From: Eutreptiella sp. 'Long Island Sound 2002'
Taxonomy: Eukaryota > Euglenozoa > Euglenophyceae > Eutreptiales > Eutreptiaceae
Length of the DNA stretch: 64,000 bases
Assembly (NCBI GenBank): GCA_964036045.1
Contig: OZ038378.1
Location: 177,094,341-177,158,340 of the forward strand
Direction: 5' to 3'
Positions 1-10,272 of the stretch are shown piece after piece; position 1 is the first letter of the stretch, and the number at the start of each line of letters is the position of its first letter. A program made the translations under genes and the position numbers. The notes beneath the pieces were generated by a model. The model had not been told where the DNA came from. It worked only from the letters and a program-made list of their open reading frames with translations, and searched no databases.

Positions 1-894
1 CCCCATGAGAGACGACCGTGGGGGTGGGTGCATTTCGCCCCCAGTCCTGAAGACCCGCACCCCAACGAGGGTGCCGCCCCCCCTCTGCGGCATCGTGACA
101 TGTTTTCTTTCGTCCTGCTTCGCCACTGTGTTTTCTGCTTCTGCCCTGTGTCTTTTTGCTGCTTGTGTGTTACCCGTGTCCTGTCTTTGTGTTGCTCTCC
201 CTCAGCATGTGTGTGTCGTATTTCTGTTTATGTGCGAATGCCTTTTGTGTGTTTGTGCTCAGATCTCTAAACACTCAGACCATCAGACCAGCGTGCACAC
301 CCGTATGCATTGAACGTGCCGAACGCACCGAAGTACTGAACGAGCCGAAGCGGCACACTCACTCGGCCTTAACAGCACACGCACACCCCTGCTCCTGCGC
401 CCGCTAATACCACCGGACCTGCGGGTACAGGCAGCAGAACACCATGAACTGTCCCCAGCCCCGCCGAGCACCCTTCACGTTACATGATCAGGTGCTGAAC
501 GTTTGCCAAAACATATCTGGACTGAGGCCGATTGGAGTGATCCCAAGGTATGCCGCTCCACAAATGCCCGCGCCTGCGCTCAGCACGAGTTTATCGGGGG
601 GGTCTGCCATTTCATGGCACATGAAACGCCAGTGCTCTGTCAGCAGGTTCCACAGGTACAGCGTTGAGCTGGCTTGGGCAGGGATTTGGGGGGCGGGGGT
701 GGGGGGTGGGGGGTTGCAGCAAGTCTCTCACACCCTGGGCAGTGTTTGCCAGTGACTGCATTGCTGAAACAACACAACCCACCTGCATTCGACCTGCGTG
801 TGCCCGTGTGTTAAGGCCATGGGCTTGACTGTGAATCTCGGAAACGACAAAGCAATCACAGCCAAACGGATTGACCACGTATTAGTCCATACCA

Positions 895-1000
895 CTTGCC
901 CCTACCCTCGGGATGGGGAAAATTGGCTTGCGCCCGGGCGGGGTCACGGCTGTCGCCTGAAGGAGGGGGGGGGGGTTTGGGAAATGGACACCTGTGACAG
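895..1000. repeat. Foldback-type repeat, copy 1
   Basis: This contains GTCACGG, a poly-G run, the string GTTTGGGAAATGGACA and a closing GTGAC, so its ends are inverted. On its left is AAAATTGGCTTGCGCCCGGG. The same GTTTGGGAAATGGACA core recurs at 1628-1644, and the left flank recurs inverted at about 1648-1690. This is the pattern of a small hairpin or MITE-like sequence present in two related copies. Confidence 0.5.
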
Positions 1001-1081
1001 GACCTATGTATGGTCCTCATTGTCAGTCTTTTTTTTTTTTTAGTATGCTATACACTCTCTGATTTTTGATTTTAGCCAGAT

Positions 1082-1151
1082 CCTGACTTAGCTTAGTTGG
1101 TAGCAGGCCTAGACTCTGATTCCAGAGTCCTGGGTTCAATCCCAGATTCAT
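1082..1151 (+). other. tRNA-like sequence with Pol III A and B boxes (tRNA pseudogene or SINE head)
   Basis: An A box TAGCTTAGTTGG starts at 1089 and a B box GGTTCAATCCC starts at 1133. The 44-nt spacing equals that of a real tRNA. An anticodon-like stem GACTCT/AGAGTC (1112-1117 with 1124-1129) is present. The acceptor arms do not pair, and the T-stem closes only with a 6-nt loop, so it is not a functional tRNA as read. A T run precedes it and T-rich sequence follows, as for a tRNA-derived SINE. Only one copy is seen in the window. Confidence 0.4.
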
Positions 1152-1604
1152 GTAATGTTTTTTTCCCTTCGCTTTTTTCGTCTTTTTTATGTCTTCATGT
1201 TTGCATGTTTGCATGTGCATGCCCCCCCCAAGACAGTTTTCTACAGGTCCCCCCATCAGGGGGGACCCTTTGTGTCAGTCACAGGCACACATACCCCTTA
1301 AACCCCTCCCCCCTGCTCTCGACCCCTTCCCCAAAGCAACCAGCCCCTGACAAGGAAACAAACAAAAGTCAGTTAAACACAGGGGGCCACATGTTCTGAT
1401 TCTGATTCATCGGAGTCCTCTGATGTGTCTTCCTTGACATCTGCATCAGACTAATTTGCCAACGGGAGGCCATGGTGGGGCGTTGCATCCCCCCCCCCCC
1501 CCCGTGCTATGGGATGCAACCGGAATAGACCGGACATAAATACCACCACCGTTGGGGGTAGGGGGGGGGGACTGGGGGGCTGTGTATACCGGTTGTCACT
1601 GCCC

Positions 1605-1695
1605 CGTCACGGCGGGCCAGAAGGGGGGGGGGGTTTGGGAAATGGACATCCGTGACCCCCCGTGGGCGCAAGCCAATTTTCTCCCACCCCTCCCA
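1605..1695. repeat. Foldback-type repeat, copy 2
   Basis: It begins with GTCACGG and has CCGTGAC about 45 bp later, separated by a poly-G run and GTTTGGGAAATGGACA. Immediately after comes GGGCGCAAGCCAATTTT, the reverse complement of the left flank of copy 1. The two copies are therefore joined both by a direct core repeat and by an inverted flank. Confidence 0.5.
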
Positions 1696-2404
1696 AAGCA
1701 GCTGGTCGTGCACACACGACCATATCCGTGGTATTATTTCATAATACTTTGATCATAATGGGACGTCTGTCGTTATGTTTCTTTTTTGTATTTGGCCTAC
1801 CCACTATCCGTGTTCACCTCAAAAAATATCTACAATTCAAGGGTTTACACCGACATGGCAGGCGTTTAACACCCCCCTTAGCCTCGAAACACTGAGTGTT
1901 GGTAGGCTGCTGAGCCTGAATGATTCAGGACTCAGCTGTTCAACTCCAATTTGTGTCCCACTCTGTCCAGATTTCTACCACATCTTACTAAACTCCGGAA
2001 ATTGCTCTAGTTTCTTGCTTGATCAACTGTGCAATGTGACAAGGATCAGGGAACGGGTTTATTCTGTTTATTCTGTGCACGAGGTTGTCGGTGTGGCCAA
2101 AGCGTCTATGTTTTTTCAGCCTTTGAATGACCGGCCAACGAATCGAGTGTGGTCAGCTATGGGCGCGTGTCCCTTTTGTCAACCCCTGTGCCGCCACATT
2201 CAGTTATTATTGTTCTCTGGCCTTTGTCTTTAACAAGCGCCCTGTTGAAGGGGCGCCGTGCTGCGGGTTTCCACCAACAACATCTGGTGTACATGTTTTC
2301 CTCTTTGGGTGAAGCTATGGAAAATTGCGGCTCCCACTCCAGGCGGCACCCCCCAGGGACGTGGTGATGGAGTCTGTCAAGGCCTTCGTCCTGGGTCCTT
2401 GGCC

Positions 2405-2438
2405 ATGGGAGGGAGGGAGGGAGGGAGGGAGGGAGTGG
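2405..2438. repeat. (GGGA)n microsatellite
   Basis: Seven or so uninterrupted GGGA units. No gene context is visible. Confidence 0.85.
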
Positions 2439-3246
2439 TGAAGGGAGAAAGGGATCAGTGGAGGGACGAAGCAAGCTAAATTCAATAAATGCCGTGCAAA
2501 ATGGATCTGTGCATGGCGGACACTGCACAAGAATCAACATGATGTTTTTATGGGAGGCCTTGATCCAACACGAGGGGGAGTATCAGACGCAGTGCACGCG
2601 CGGTGCGTATACTGGGGCTGTTCCTCAGACCGTTTCATAATAGGCTACTGCGTGCAGTTTGGAGCCAAAAAAAGTTCACGATATGCATGTGCGACTTGTT
2701 TTTGCTTGTGCTGTGTCCTTTGTAATGTTCCCTTGTTGGCATGCTTCAAATCACGGAACTGCGGCATCGCGATGGGGCCCCCCTTGATCAGTCACCTAAT
2801 TGCGGGGGTGGCAGTGCCTCCAGCCGTCGTTTGCTGCCATTGAAGGCGACTGGTGCCGACAGGCAGATGGGCGTCGCCCTTTCGTATCGGCGAACGGGAC
2901 GGTTGGACCTATGCCCCCCGTCCCCTTTGTTTGCACTGGGCCTGGGGGGGAGTGCGCACCGCGTCAGGTATTCGAACAACTTCTCTAGGAAATGGCCTAC
3001 CTTTGAAACCCTTGTAAATACTGTCCCTTGGTGGAGGTCGCTGGGGGAAGAGTTATGGCAGGGTGTGAGGGCCCCCTTGGGTGAGCTCACATGCAAACAG
3101 TGCAGCAACAGGCTGAAAGACAAAATACAGGCCGGGGGCCACAGGGGGGCGGTGCCTGAGGCACAGAGTGGGCCCGGCATGCACAGCACTTGTACAAGAT
3201 CTGTCAGAGGAGACCGGGTACAGCTCAGGACTGCCGACCACGACAG

Positions 3247-3371
3247 GCGGCTTCAGCGCCGCCGTGACACCTGCTGCGGCGTACTGCGTGCCGCAGGACT
3301 TGGCTGCGCGGATGGCATGGCTTCCGCTTGCAAAGACCACGCAGGAGCAGGAGGCATGGGAGTACATGCGG
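3247..3371 (+). CDS. SDR exon A (AAVTP and xxxxK region)
   Basis: The acceptor CGACAG ends at 3246, the donor GTGTGT starts at 3372, and the exon ends in phase 0. It encodes a segment with SAAVTP, followed by WLPLAKTTQEQEAWEYMR. Family members have W-Y-x-L-[SA]-K-T here. The lysine is kept and the tyrosine is Leu. The 5' boundary is the least certain of the model. Confidence 0.55.
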
Positions 3372-6300
3372 GTGTGTCATCGGTGCTGCATGCGGAGGGG
3401 CAGGGGCTGTACGGCTGTCATCGTAGTGTACGCATTTCATGTTGTGTCCATGTCCCACTCCCACATGGTCCCACAGTGCCACAACCCCACAGCCTCACAG
3501 TGCTACACAGTCTCCACAGACCCCACAGCCCTACAGTCCCAAGGTCGCATGGTCCCGCAGCCTCACAGCCCCCCAGTCCTACAGCCCCACACAGTCCCAC
3601 AGTTGCATGGTCTCCACAGCCCCACAGTCTCACCGCCCGACACAGTCCCACAGTCCCATGTCCCGCAGACACTGGCACAGGCACTGGCGAATGAGGTTTT
3701 AAAGGGGCACATCCCAGGGACCCAAAATCCCACAATCAGAGATACGGGCAGTTGGGTTTCGGTCACGCATCGAGAAGACGTTTTTGGCTGACGTACTTGC
3801 ATCACCAATCGACTCTGTTCCAGAACCCCAGCGTTGTTCCAGGGTTATAGTGTGGTCCGCCTTTGGCACATTTGGGAACCAACGCGCGCCCTTCCCTCAT
3901 TCTGTTGTCTATACAAACATTCGTCATCACGAACATTCCTCTTCAGCCTCACTCCTCCTCAGGCTACCCCTGTCCACTTTGATCTGCTGACCATCCTGCC
4001 TTGCATGACCATTGGCCCTCTTTTAGGTGTGCACCTGTTTTGTTGTACGAGGGGGTTGAGTGTACAAGCATCCGCACTAGCTGCCGTGGCGGTGAGTGTC
4101 GGTGAGTGGCAAAAATTCGCTTTTTTCCGTCCGTGAGTGCAGTGCGCTGATTTTTACAAAGGGAAATGAGGAGAGAATCTTCAACGTCCAGAAAAATGGG
4201 GGAAATGGACCTGTGAAAAATGGGTCCCATTTTTCTCCCAGTTTTCTCCCAATTTCCCCCCCTTTTGGTCCCATTTTCCTCTACCATTTCCCGCCCCAAC
4301 CTCCACAACCCACATCCCGTATGCTATGCTCACCATTTCCCCATTTCCCCCCAGTTCCCCCCGTTTTCCCCCATTCCCCCCCCATTTTCCTCCAGTTCCC
4401 CCATTTTTCCCGTTTCCAAGATCCTGGTTTTGTGAGTTGGTGAGTTCGCTGGCAGTGAGCGCGGATGCCTGCATGTACACTTTTTGCCAGCGTGCCCCAC
4501 TGAGTGACACATACAATGCTTGGAGGTTCTACTGAGGCATACCTCTGTACACTCAGGCACATGCGATGTGAGACTCAGCAATACCTACCCACTGGCACAC
4601 AGCAATGCCCACCTACACCGGTGTGACGCTCGGACCCATCGACCTCCCGATGTGCACAACCACATGCGACCTGTGAGGCAACGCCCACCAAAACCTGATG
4701 TGTGGCTCCACAGGACCCACCTACACCCGCCTGCCTCACGCAGTACAGCACCGTTGCCTTTGGGGCGTCTCCAAGGGATGGGAGGCGTCGGCTGCAGACT
4801 GCTGCGGGCTGACGCAGGGTTGACTGGATTGCTGAAGGGACAGGGTTGCCACTGACAGGGACGGGGCAAGGTTTGGTGGCTGGGTCATACAGCAGATGTA
4901 CCATGTCAGCATGAGTTATTCGCAAAAATAATGAATTCCCGGTACAAGGTTTTGTTTTACCGAAAAAGAAAAAAACCGCAAAAAATTGATTTTCAGCTGC
5001 AAACCCTTCGCCAAAATGAAATCCTTAAACTCGATTTTTGCCCTCACGCCAGGGATGTATTAGTGGCACCAAAATGAATGAAACATACCCCCCCCCTAAA
5101 AAGGAGGCTCAACGCAAAAAAAAAAATAGAAGAAGCAAAATACAAAGAGTTGTGCCCCAGCCCATCAAAAACAGGTCCGCAAAACTGAATTCCGCAGGAA
5201 AAAATCGCAAAAATAAATCATTCTTGCCCATTTTGGGTGCTGTTGCAAAAGTTTCTCGTAAATAAAATTCAAAAACCCCAGCGCAAAAAATAGTATTCCG
5301 CGAAACATTCTATTCTATTCTATTCTATTAAGTCTGTTGTCAGATTCAATTGCATTCCCCGGAGTCACGTATGAGATGCAGCAGACCTACTAAGTCATTG
5401 TGAGACATGGAGGTCCTACTGAGAGCCTTGCGTGGAATTTGGGTCCACCTGCAAGAAGTTCTCACCGCCCTTCTGTCAGGCCCCAGGCCCAATGGCAGCC
5501 TCTCAGTTGTGCTCTCGTATTTGAACGGATCCAAGCAGCGCATACCGAAGAGGTGCCTCACATTTGTGGATGTCAGGGATGTCGCTCTGGCGCACATTGC
5601 GGCTTTGGAAAGCCCGTCCGCAAGTGGCAGGCATTTGGTGGTGGGCAGTAGGTATGCGGGTGGGGTGAAGCGAGATGCATGAATGGTGGTGGCCAAAGCG
5701 GAGGTCAAGTATGAGAGAATGAGGGATTGTGAGCATGAGTGCGGATCAGTGAGGAAAAATCAGGGTTGTTCAGGATGGCAGGGGGTCACGAAAGGTGCTG
5801 AATGGTTGATGGGACAAGCAAGCACAAGCATGAGAAGCTCTTGGAGGACCCACGGCAAATAGGTACACTGCTGAGCCGGATACTGGGGATGGCTGTGGCC
5901 CTTTTTGTGCCAGTTGTCTCCCTCACCTTTTACCCATTTTTTATTTTCCCCCATTTTTCCAATGGAATATTGTCGGGAAGCTTATCGCCAGCGGGGTTGA
6001 GAAGTGCTGGCCCTTGATAAAAGGCAGCAACACTTGTTCTGAATAAGGCCTGCTGAGAGGCCGGACTGCTCACCACTCGTAGATCAAGTGCCTTCTGCAT
6101 TTGCAGGGGGGGGAAGACATTTTGCATCCAGGTCGAAATACGCCACCCTACCAGCTCTAGCCCTCAACACCAACTCACCAAAACCAAACAATCTGTCGCC
6201 AACCCAATCACCCCCGGCCTGTCTCCCCCAGCCTGTTTCAGTACCCTTCATCAACACGCCTAAGTCATTTAGGGATGGGTTGCCAGGGGTTGCTGCAGGC

Positions 6301-7840
6301 AGGCTTGGGAAAACAGCTGAGTATTTGCTGAGGGGTTGCTAGGAGCACGTCAGCCTTGTGCAATATATTTGGTGCCTCATTCCTGTTGTGATGGTGGTGT
6401 GTTTGTTTTCTCGTTGCAGCATCACTGCAGACCATTTCTGCGCCATATTGCGAAGAGCCGCGCCTTGGGCTGCTATTCCGAACCTCCTGGAAGACCGAGA
6501 GCAAGAGCCGTTAGTGAGGTGCGGTCCTATCTCAGCTTGTGCACCCACCAACCTCCCCAAAAAGCGCTTTCTTTGTGCAGTGGGTCCATGCTCAGGTGTC
6601 TACTGCTTCCGTCTGCCAGCCCATGTAGAACAACGGGAACTGGTCCACAACATTGAAAACCAGGTGGCATGTACATAATATGCAATGTCAACCCCTCTCC
6701 CCCGTGGAGAGGGCATGGCTCAGGTCGCTAATCCAGTTGGCCACCCTGCTGGAAGCAAGGGCCCACAGGGACCAGTGGCCTGCACAGCCACGTGAGCTGC
6801 AGTCCCTGATGGAGGGGGTGACGCTGACCTGTCCAAAAGGATGACAGACCCTGTGTGGGTTCAGCACAGTGACGGAGCTGTGAGGGCAAGATGCAAAGAC
6901 GTGGGAGCACTGCCAGGACACTCCCTAGTTACAAAAAGAAGGGTGCCATCAAAGGCTCACGATGCCAAACAGTGCCAAAGCTGGGAACCCAGTGCTTCAT
7001 GAGAAGGCACCGCAATAGTTTGTCATAAACCACCCGGTATCTGAATTCGCGATGACAGCGGCATCCTAAACAGGATTCATTCCTTGTCGTAGGTGACGGT
7101 GGTCCGTGGTCTGACAAGATGAGACCACCATATGACATATCGTTCTGAAGATGACTGCTTGACTCGGTCTGTGGGGGCGCTCCCTCCTGAAGGGCACTCT
7201 GCAATACAAACGGAGTAATTGGGCAGCACCCTGAGCATTTCAGGGCTCGGGGCCGTTTTAGGGACACGTTTTTCCACCTGCAACCTGCCTGGCAGTTGGC
7301 AGTAGACCACCGCCGGTTGCAGAGAACGCCAATCGGCAGTCAAGTGCCAGTGTCAGTAGTCAGCTAGTGCGGTTGGTTCAGCTGTAGTGTGCCACGCAGC
7401 GGCGACGTTGCCGGCTTGTAAGGCGGCCAGACAGTGATGACGCGCGACCACAGGCGGCGGTTCTGCAGTTTGTAGACGCGAAGTGGTTTGTTTTGCGGTA
7501 CTGCTTGAGCCCGTGGGTGCGTGCACACCAACAGTTTGTCGGCGCTCAATAACAACCGAAAACTCGACCAGCCGCAGTACTCATAAACATCCCCCAGCCC
7601 TTGCACCCGTGCCGGCGCCGTGCGGCAGTGCCCCCGTAGGCTCTGGACACCCAGTGGCCACGGAGGCGGATGCAGTTTACTCCGAAGGTAGTCTCACTCC
7701 GGGCCATTGCAGCGCCACGCTCCTCAGCCATTGGCTGTGGACTCAGGTACAGCACACAAAGGATGGAGAGCATGGGCCTGTCCTTCCGAAGTTGCGTCTG
7801 TTCCGTTTTGGACACCGTGCAGGTGTGCAGCCAACCATGA
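3247..7840 (+). CDS. Extended short-chain dehydrogenase/reductase (DFR/CCR-like), C-terminal half in five exons
   Basis: Spliced model: 3247-3371, 3963-4026, 5480-5651, 6420-6518, 7747-7840 (stop TGA 7838-7840). It gives about 184 residues in family order: an AAVTP segment, the SDR lysine region LAKTTQEQEAWEY, DLLTILPCMTIGP, the NGSLSVVLSYLNG stretch, the hallmark FVDVRDVALAHIAALE with SASGRHL, a C-terminal AILRR...P segment, and a final RMESMGLSFRS...DTVQ. These match NAD(P)-dependent epimerase/reductases of the dihydroflavonol-reductase/cinnamoyl-CoA-reductase type. All four introns are GT-AG and every phase matches across the junction, which is strong internal evidence. The N-terminal nucleotide-binding half is not found. 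The catalytic YxxxK tyrosine is replaced by leucine (WLPLAKT), so this may be a degenerate or non-catalytic paralogue. The substrate cannot be told. Confidence 0.7.
3372..3962 (+). other. Intron 1 of the SDR gene, with a CCCACAG minisatellite (about 3450-3665)
   Basis: A GT...AG intron of 591 nt. About 215 bp of it consist of irregular repeats of CCCACAG(C/T)CC and similar 9-18 bp units. I see no coding function. Confidence 0.6.
3963..4026 (+). CDS. SDR exon B (DLLTILP...GP)
   Basis: The acceptor is CTCCTCCTCAG, ending at 3962, and the donor GTGTGC starts at 4027. The exon starts in phase 0 and ends after one base of a Gly codon. It translates to ATPVHFDLLTILPCMTIGPLL(G). The family motif at this place is a hydrophobic strand followed by P-x3-[VI]-G-P. 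Confidence 0.7.
4055..4515. repeat. Foldback with pyrimidine-rich core inside SDR intron 2
   Basis: The left segment GTACAAGCATCCGCACTAG (about 4060) recurs inverted near 4453-4478 (GCGCGGATGCCTGCATGTAC). Between them lies a strongly pyrimidine-rich tract of CCCATTTTCC-type repeats (4230-4420) and a perfect palindrome AAAAATGGG-T-CCCATTTTT at about 4216-4234. It may be a degraded foldback element. Intron 2 spans 4027-5479; its remainder (4516-5479) is A-rich near 4960-5280 and shows nothing else. Confidence 0.45.
5307..5330. repeat. (TTCTA)n microsatellite
   Basis: Four to five pentamer units within SDR intron 2. Confidence 0.85.
5480..5651 (+). CDS. SDR exon C (VDVRDVA motif)
   Basis: A pyrimidine-rich acceptor TTCTGTCAG ends at 5479 and the donor GTATGC starts at 5652. 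The first two bases complete the Gly codon opened by exon B. The exon carries LNG, then P-K-R-C-L-T-FVDVRDVALAHIAALE and SASGRHLVVGS. This is the most diagnostic block of the gene and belongs to the extended SDR family. Confidence 0.8.
6420..6518 (+). CDS. SDR exon D
   Basis: A strong acceptor TTTTCTCGTTGCAG ends at 6419 and the donor GTGCGG starts at 6519. The first base completes the Ser codon left open by exon C. It encodes ITADHFCAILRRAAPWAAIP and NLLEDREQEPLV(R), the expected helix and proline turn after the VDVRDVA block in DFR/CCR-like proteins. Confidence 0.7.
7747..7840 (+). CDS. SDR terminal exon E
   Basis: The acceptor GTGGACTCAG ends at 7746. The first base completes the Arg codon of exon D, giving R-YSTQRMESMGLSFRS...LDTVQ and a stop at 7838. 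Family C-termini read 'K-L-x-x-L-G-[LV]-x-F-x-[SP]-L...DTV'. Intron 6519-7746 is 1228 nt. Confidence 0.65.
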
Positions 7841-8545
7841 CCGTTGTTGGTTTGAGGTTATAAAGTTGCCGGCCCACCCTTTCCATAGAAGTGCTCACGT
7901 TGTGATTCCGAGGCACCTCTGTGCACGCCCTTATTACGGCATTTGACCGTTGTGGTTCAGTTTTTGTGGTCGAGATTCAGGTAACACGAACGTGAGCCCA
8001 TGGGAGTGGGAAAGAGGGGCTGGGTCCTGCTCGTCACCACATTCCGCCTTGGAGAGTATCCCCGTTTCTGCAGAAAATGTTATGGACTGGACACTTGCCA
8101 CTCGCCACTTCTCTCCTTCCCTTAGTCATGTGCATCCCCATGGCTTCGTCCGCAGACATTTAAGCCCCGTTGCTCTAGCACCGGGTACGATCCCTTTCTA
8201 TGCAACATTTGGCGGTGACTGTTTTGGGCTTTATGGCTAAGAACAGGCTTCTGCGAGTGGAAGATGATCTGACCCTGTAGATCTACAGTAAGGGAACAAT
8301 GGGGTGCGGATCAAAGACAAATGCTTCAGTCTCTCAGTCTCTCAGGGAACGAGATTTGTTGGTGGGTGTTGAAGACCATGAGCAGGTGCAGAAGACAATC
8401 AAAGACCAGGTACCGCATCAAGGGAATGGGACATTGCCACCAGGCTATTGTGTGGAATGAGGGAGTTGCTCCACCGTTTGCGTACCTCAGCTGGTACTGC
8501 ACTCCTCCCGACCCCCGAGCAATGGTGGTGGCAATGCAATGGTAG
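7841..8545. other. Intergenic stretch downstream of the SDR gene
   Basis: Beyond the stop codon at 7840 I see no gene, RNA or repeat apart from a short TCTCAG triplication near 8328-8345. It separates the host gene from the LINE/satellite chain. Confidence 0.5.
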
Positions 8546-8590
8546 CACACCACACCAAGCCACACCACACCACACCACACCACACCACAC
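8546..8590 (+). repeat. (ACACC)n array at the left edge of the LINE chain
   Basis: Nine or so ACACC units with one AAGCC interruption, directly abutting the truncated LINE at 8591. Unlike the other arrays it is not preceded by a recognisable LINE 3' end, so it may be a genomic target microsatellite. Confidence 0.85.
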
Positions 8591-10086
8591 CCCCCCGACG
8601 GACGCCTACTGGCAATGGGCCAAGGCGTCGCGAGCCCCTCTCGTGACGGTCACTACGGCGCTGCCGCCTATCCCCTGGATAGCCATCGCCCCAGCGGCAG
8701 TGGCTCTTTTCAAATACCCGGAATGTGTGGCGCACAAATGCCCGGGGCACCCGGGCAAGGGGCCCCTCTATTACTCCCTCGACACGGTGGGCACGGTGCC
8801 AGCGGAGCTCCACCAAGCCCTGCGTACCCACCTCAGGGAACACCACGGAGACCTGGCCCTCCTGGCGCCACATGGCCGGGCTGCTGACCCCCCCAATGTA
8901 CTAGTCCCCAAGGCCCAGCCGGGAATCTGGTTCCATGACCTACCGGCATTGGCTACCCTCCGCGGCACTGTCGTGGCGGTGGACGCAGGGACTACGCGCG
9001 GGGGTATGGCGATGGCCGGAGTGGCCCAGAACGGGCCCGCGAACTACCAGGCCCAGGTGGCCTCGGCAGTTGGCACCTCCCAGGAAGGAGAGGCCATGAT
9101 CCTCCTCTCCTATGTCCGCAGGTTGGCGCAACAGCCGGGGGTCTACTGGCTGGTACCGGACTCGGAAGCGGCGGTGGGGGCCCTCCGCACGTACCATGAG
9201 GGGGCCCACTGCGGGAATGGTATACACCACCTCTACGCGACTGTCCTGGGTGGGCAGCGCCTCTCCCCGGAGTCCGCTATCAATGTCGTGACCACACCGT
9301 CACACTGGATCACGGACCTTAACGTCCGTGTGGATGCGGCAACGCAAGAGCCACCGGAGGTGGACCTGACATGGCTCCTCAGGCGCCCGTACTCTTTCCT
9401 CCCCCCGGTACCCTACCGTGACCAGTGTCAGCTCTCCCCAAGCGAGCGACTGGTTGCAGGATCGGGCCGCGATCCCGGCACAAGCCGGCTATGACTCCCG
9501 ATGGGGGGTGAACCAAATGCCGGGCAGAGGGCTCCCCCTGGACTGGTTCGACAAGGACCAACAGCGCCACATCACGGCGCACCGTATGGACAACATCCCT
9601 ACGATGACTATCCTGGCCCACCGGTCCTCCCACCGCAACACGGTGCTGGACACAACCTGCCTCCTTTGTGGGGCGCAGCCGGAAACGGCGCCTCACCTGT
9701 GGGCCTGCTCGGCCCAGGCCCATCAGTGGGGGCCAGCCCGCCAACGGCTCGTGGAGTGGCTCGACCGGAGGCAGGGCAAGCGGGCGGCCCCAGTGCGCCA
9801 CCAGCTATGGGAGCCAGCGGCCCTAGAAAAGTGGGCGGCGGCCCTGCGGACCCCCTCTATGCAGCAGGCCCACCTGGAGTGCGCGGGGCCCAACGCGCTG
9901 GGCACCGAGTTTATCCGCAACGTTGTGGAGGAGTCCATCAGGGTCTGGTACGCTCACGCGAAGGCGCGCGCCACACTGCTAAAGGCCCGCTTGGGCCAGG
10001 GCAGCACAATGGCGTGGGCGTTGCAGGAGCTGCGCCTGCACCAACAAGCGGAAAGAGAGGGGGTGCAGCGGGAGCTCCTGGGATAA
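8591..10086 (+). pseudogene. LINE ORF2 C-terminal part, unit 1 (RNase H and zinc knuckle), 5'-truncated, frameshifted
   Basis: Homologous to the ORF2 C-terminus of units U3 and U6. The first frame (8591 to about 9440) holds the RNase H domain starting VAVDAG and containing SQEGEAM and PDSEAAV. The second frame (about 9440-10086) holds TTCLLCGAQPETAPHLWAC, a C-x2-C-x8-H-x3-C knuckle, and ends at a stop at 10084. The frame changes because about 5 nt are missing near 9440 compared with U3 (CCAAGCGAGCGACTGG against a longer U3 string). Its sequence is closer to U7 than to U3. The 5' break starts inside the (ACACC)n array. Confidence 0.85.
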
Positions 10087-10255
10087 CGACGGCCGCCACG
10101 GCGGTGCCCGCCAGGTTTTTCCAGCCTCCCCCACTCTCCGCCCAAGAACCACATACCCACACACAGCGCGCACACGACACACACAGCCTAGTCCGTTTAC
10201 CTTTGCCCTTGGGTAGACATCCCGGCCTTTTGCCATTTGGTAACAGCGCCTTCGG
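10087..10255 (+). other. LINE 3' UTR, unit 1
   Basis: Contains the conserved terminal string GGTAGACATCCCGGCCTTTT followed by TTTGGTAACAGCGCCTTCGG and then the tail. The same terminus closes U2, U3, U4 and U5, so it is the family's 3' end and the likely recognition region for its reverse transcriptase. Confidence 0.8.
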
Positions 10256-10272
10256 CACACCACACCACACCA
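10256..10272 (+). repeat. (ACACC)n tail of unit 1
   Basis: Only three units, the shortest tail in the window. Confidence 0.8.

Larger units (their letters stand above)
1..3246. other. Non-coding or unassigned stretch upstream of the SDR exons
   Basis: I recognise no protein-coding exon here. The N-terminal Rossmann exon (GxxGxxG) expected upstream of the dehydrogenase exons was looked for and not found. It may lie outside the window, be too diverged, or be lost. The stretch holds poly-G and poly-C runs (about 967-976 and 1491-1503), a T run (1028-1040), a tRNA-like element, an inverted repeat pair and a (GGGA)n microsatellite, listed separately. Confidence 0.5.

Noticed and set aside
444-755. 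Additional upstream SDR exon (VLNVCQNISGL)
   Set aside because: The resemblance to the family's GTxNVL segment is only a few residues, and no splice phase ties it to exon A.
1082-1151. Functional tRNA gene
   Set aside because: Acceptor strands CCTGACT and ATTCATG do not pair and the T-arm has a 6-nt loop.
6572-6617. Alternative terminal SDR exon after TTCTTTGTGCAG at 6579
   Set aside because: It would end at once in an unrelated short tail (WVHAQVSTASVCQPM) and requires a different donor. The exon at 7747 fits both phase and family C-terminus.
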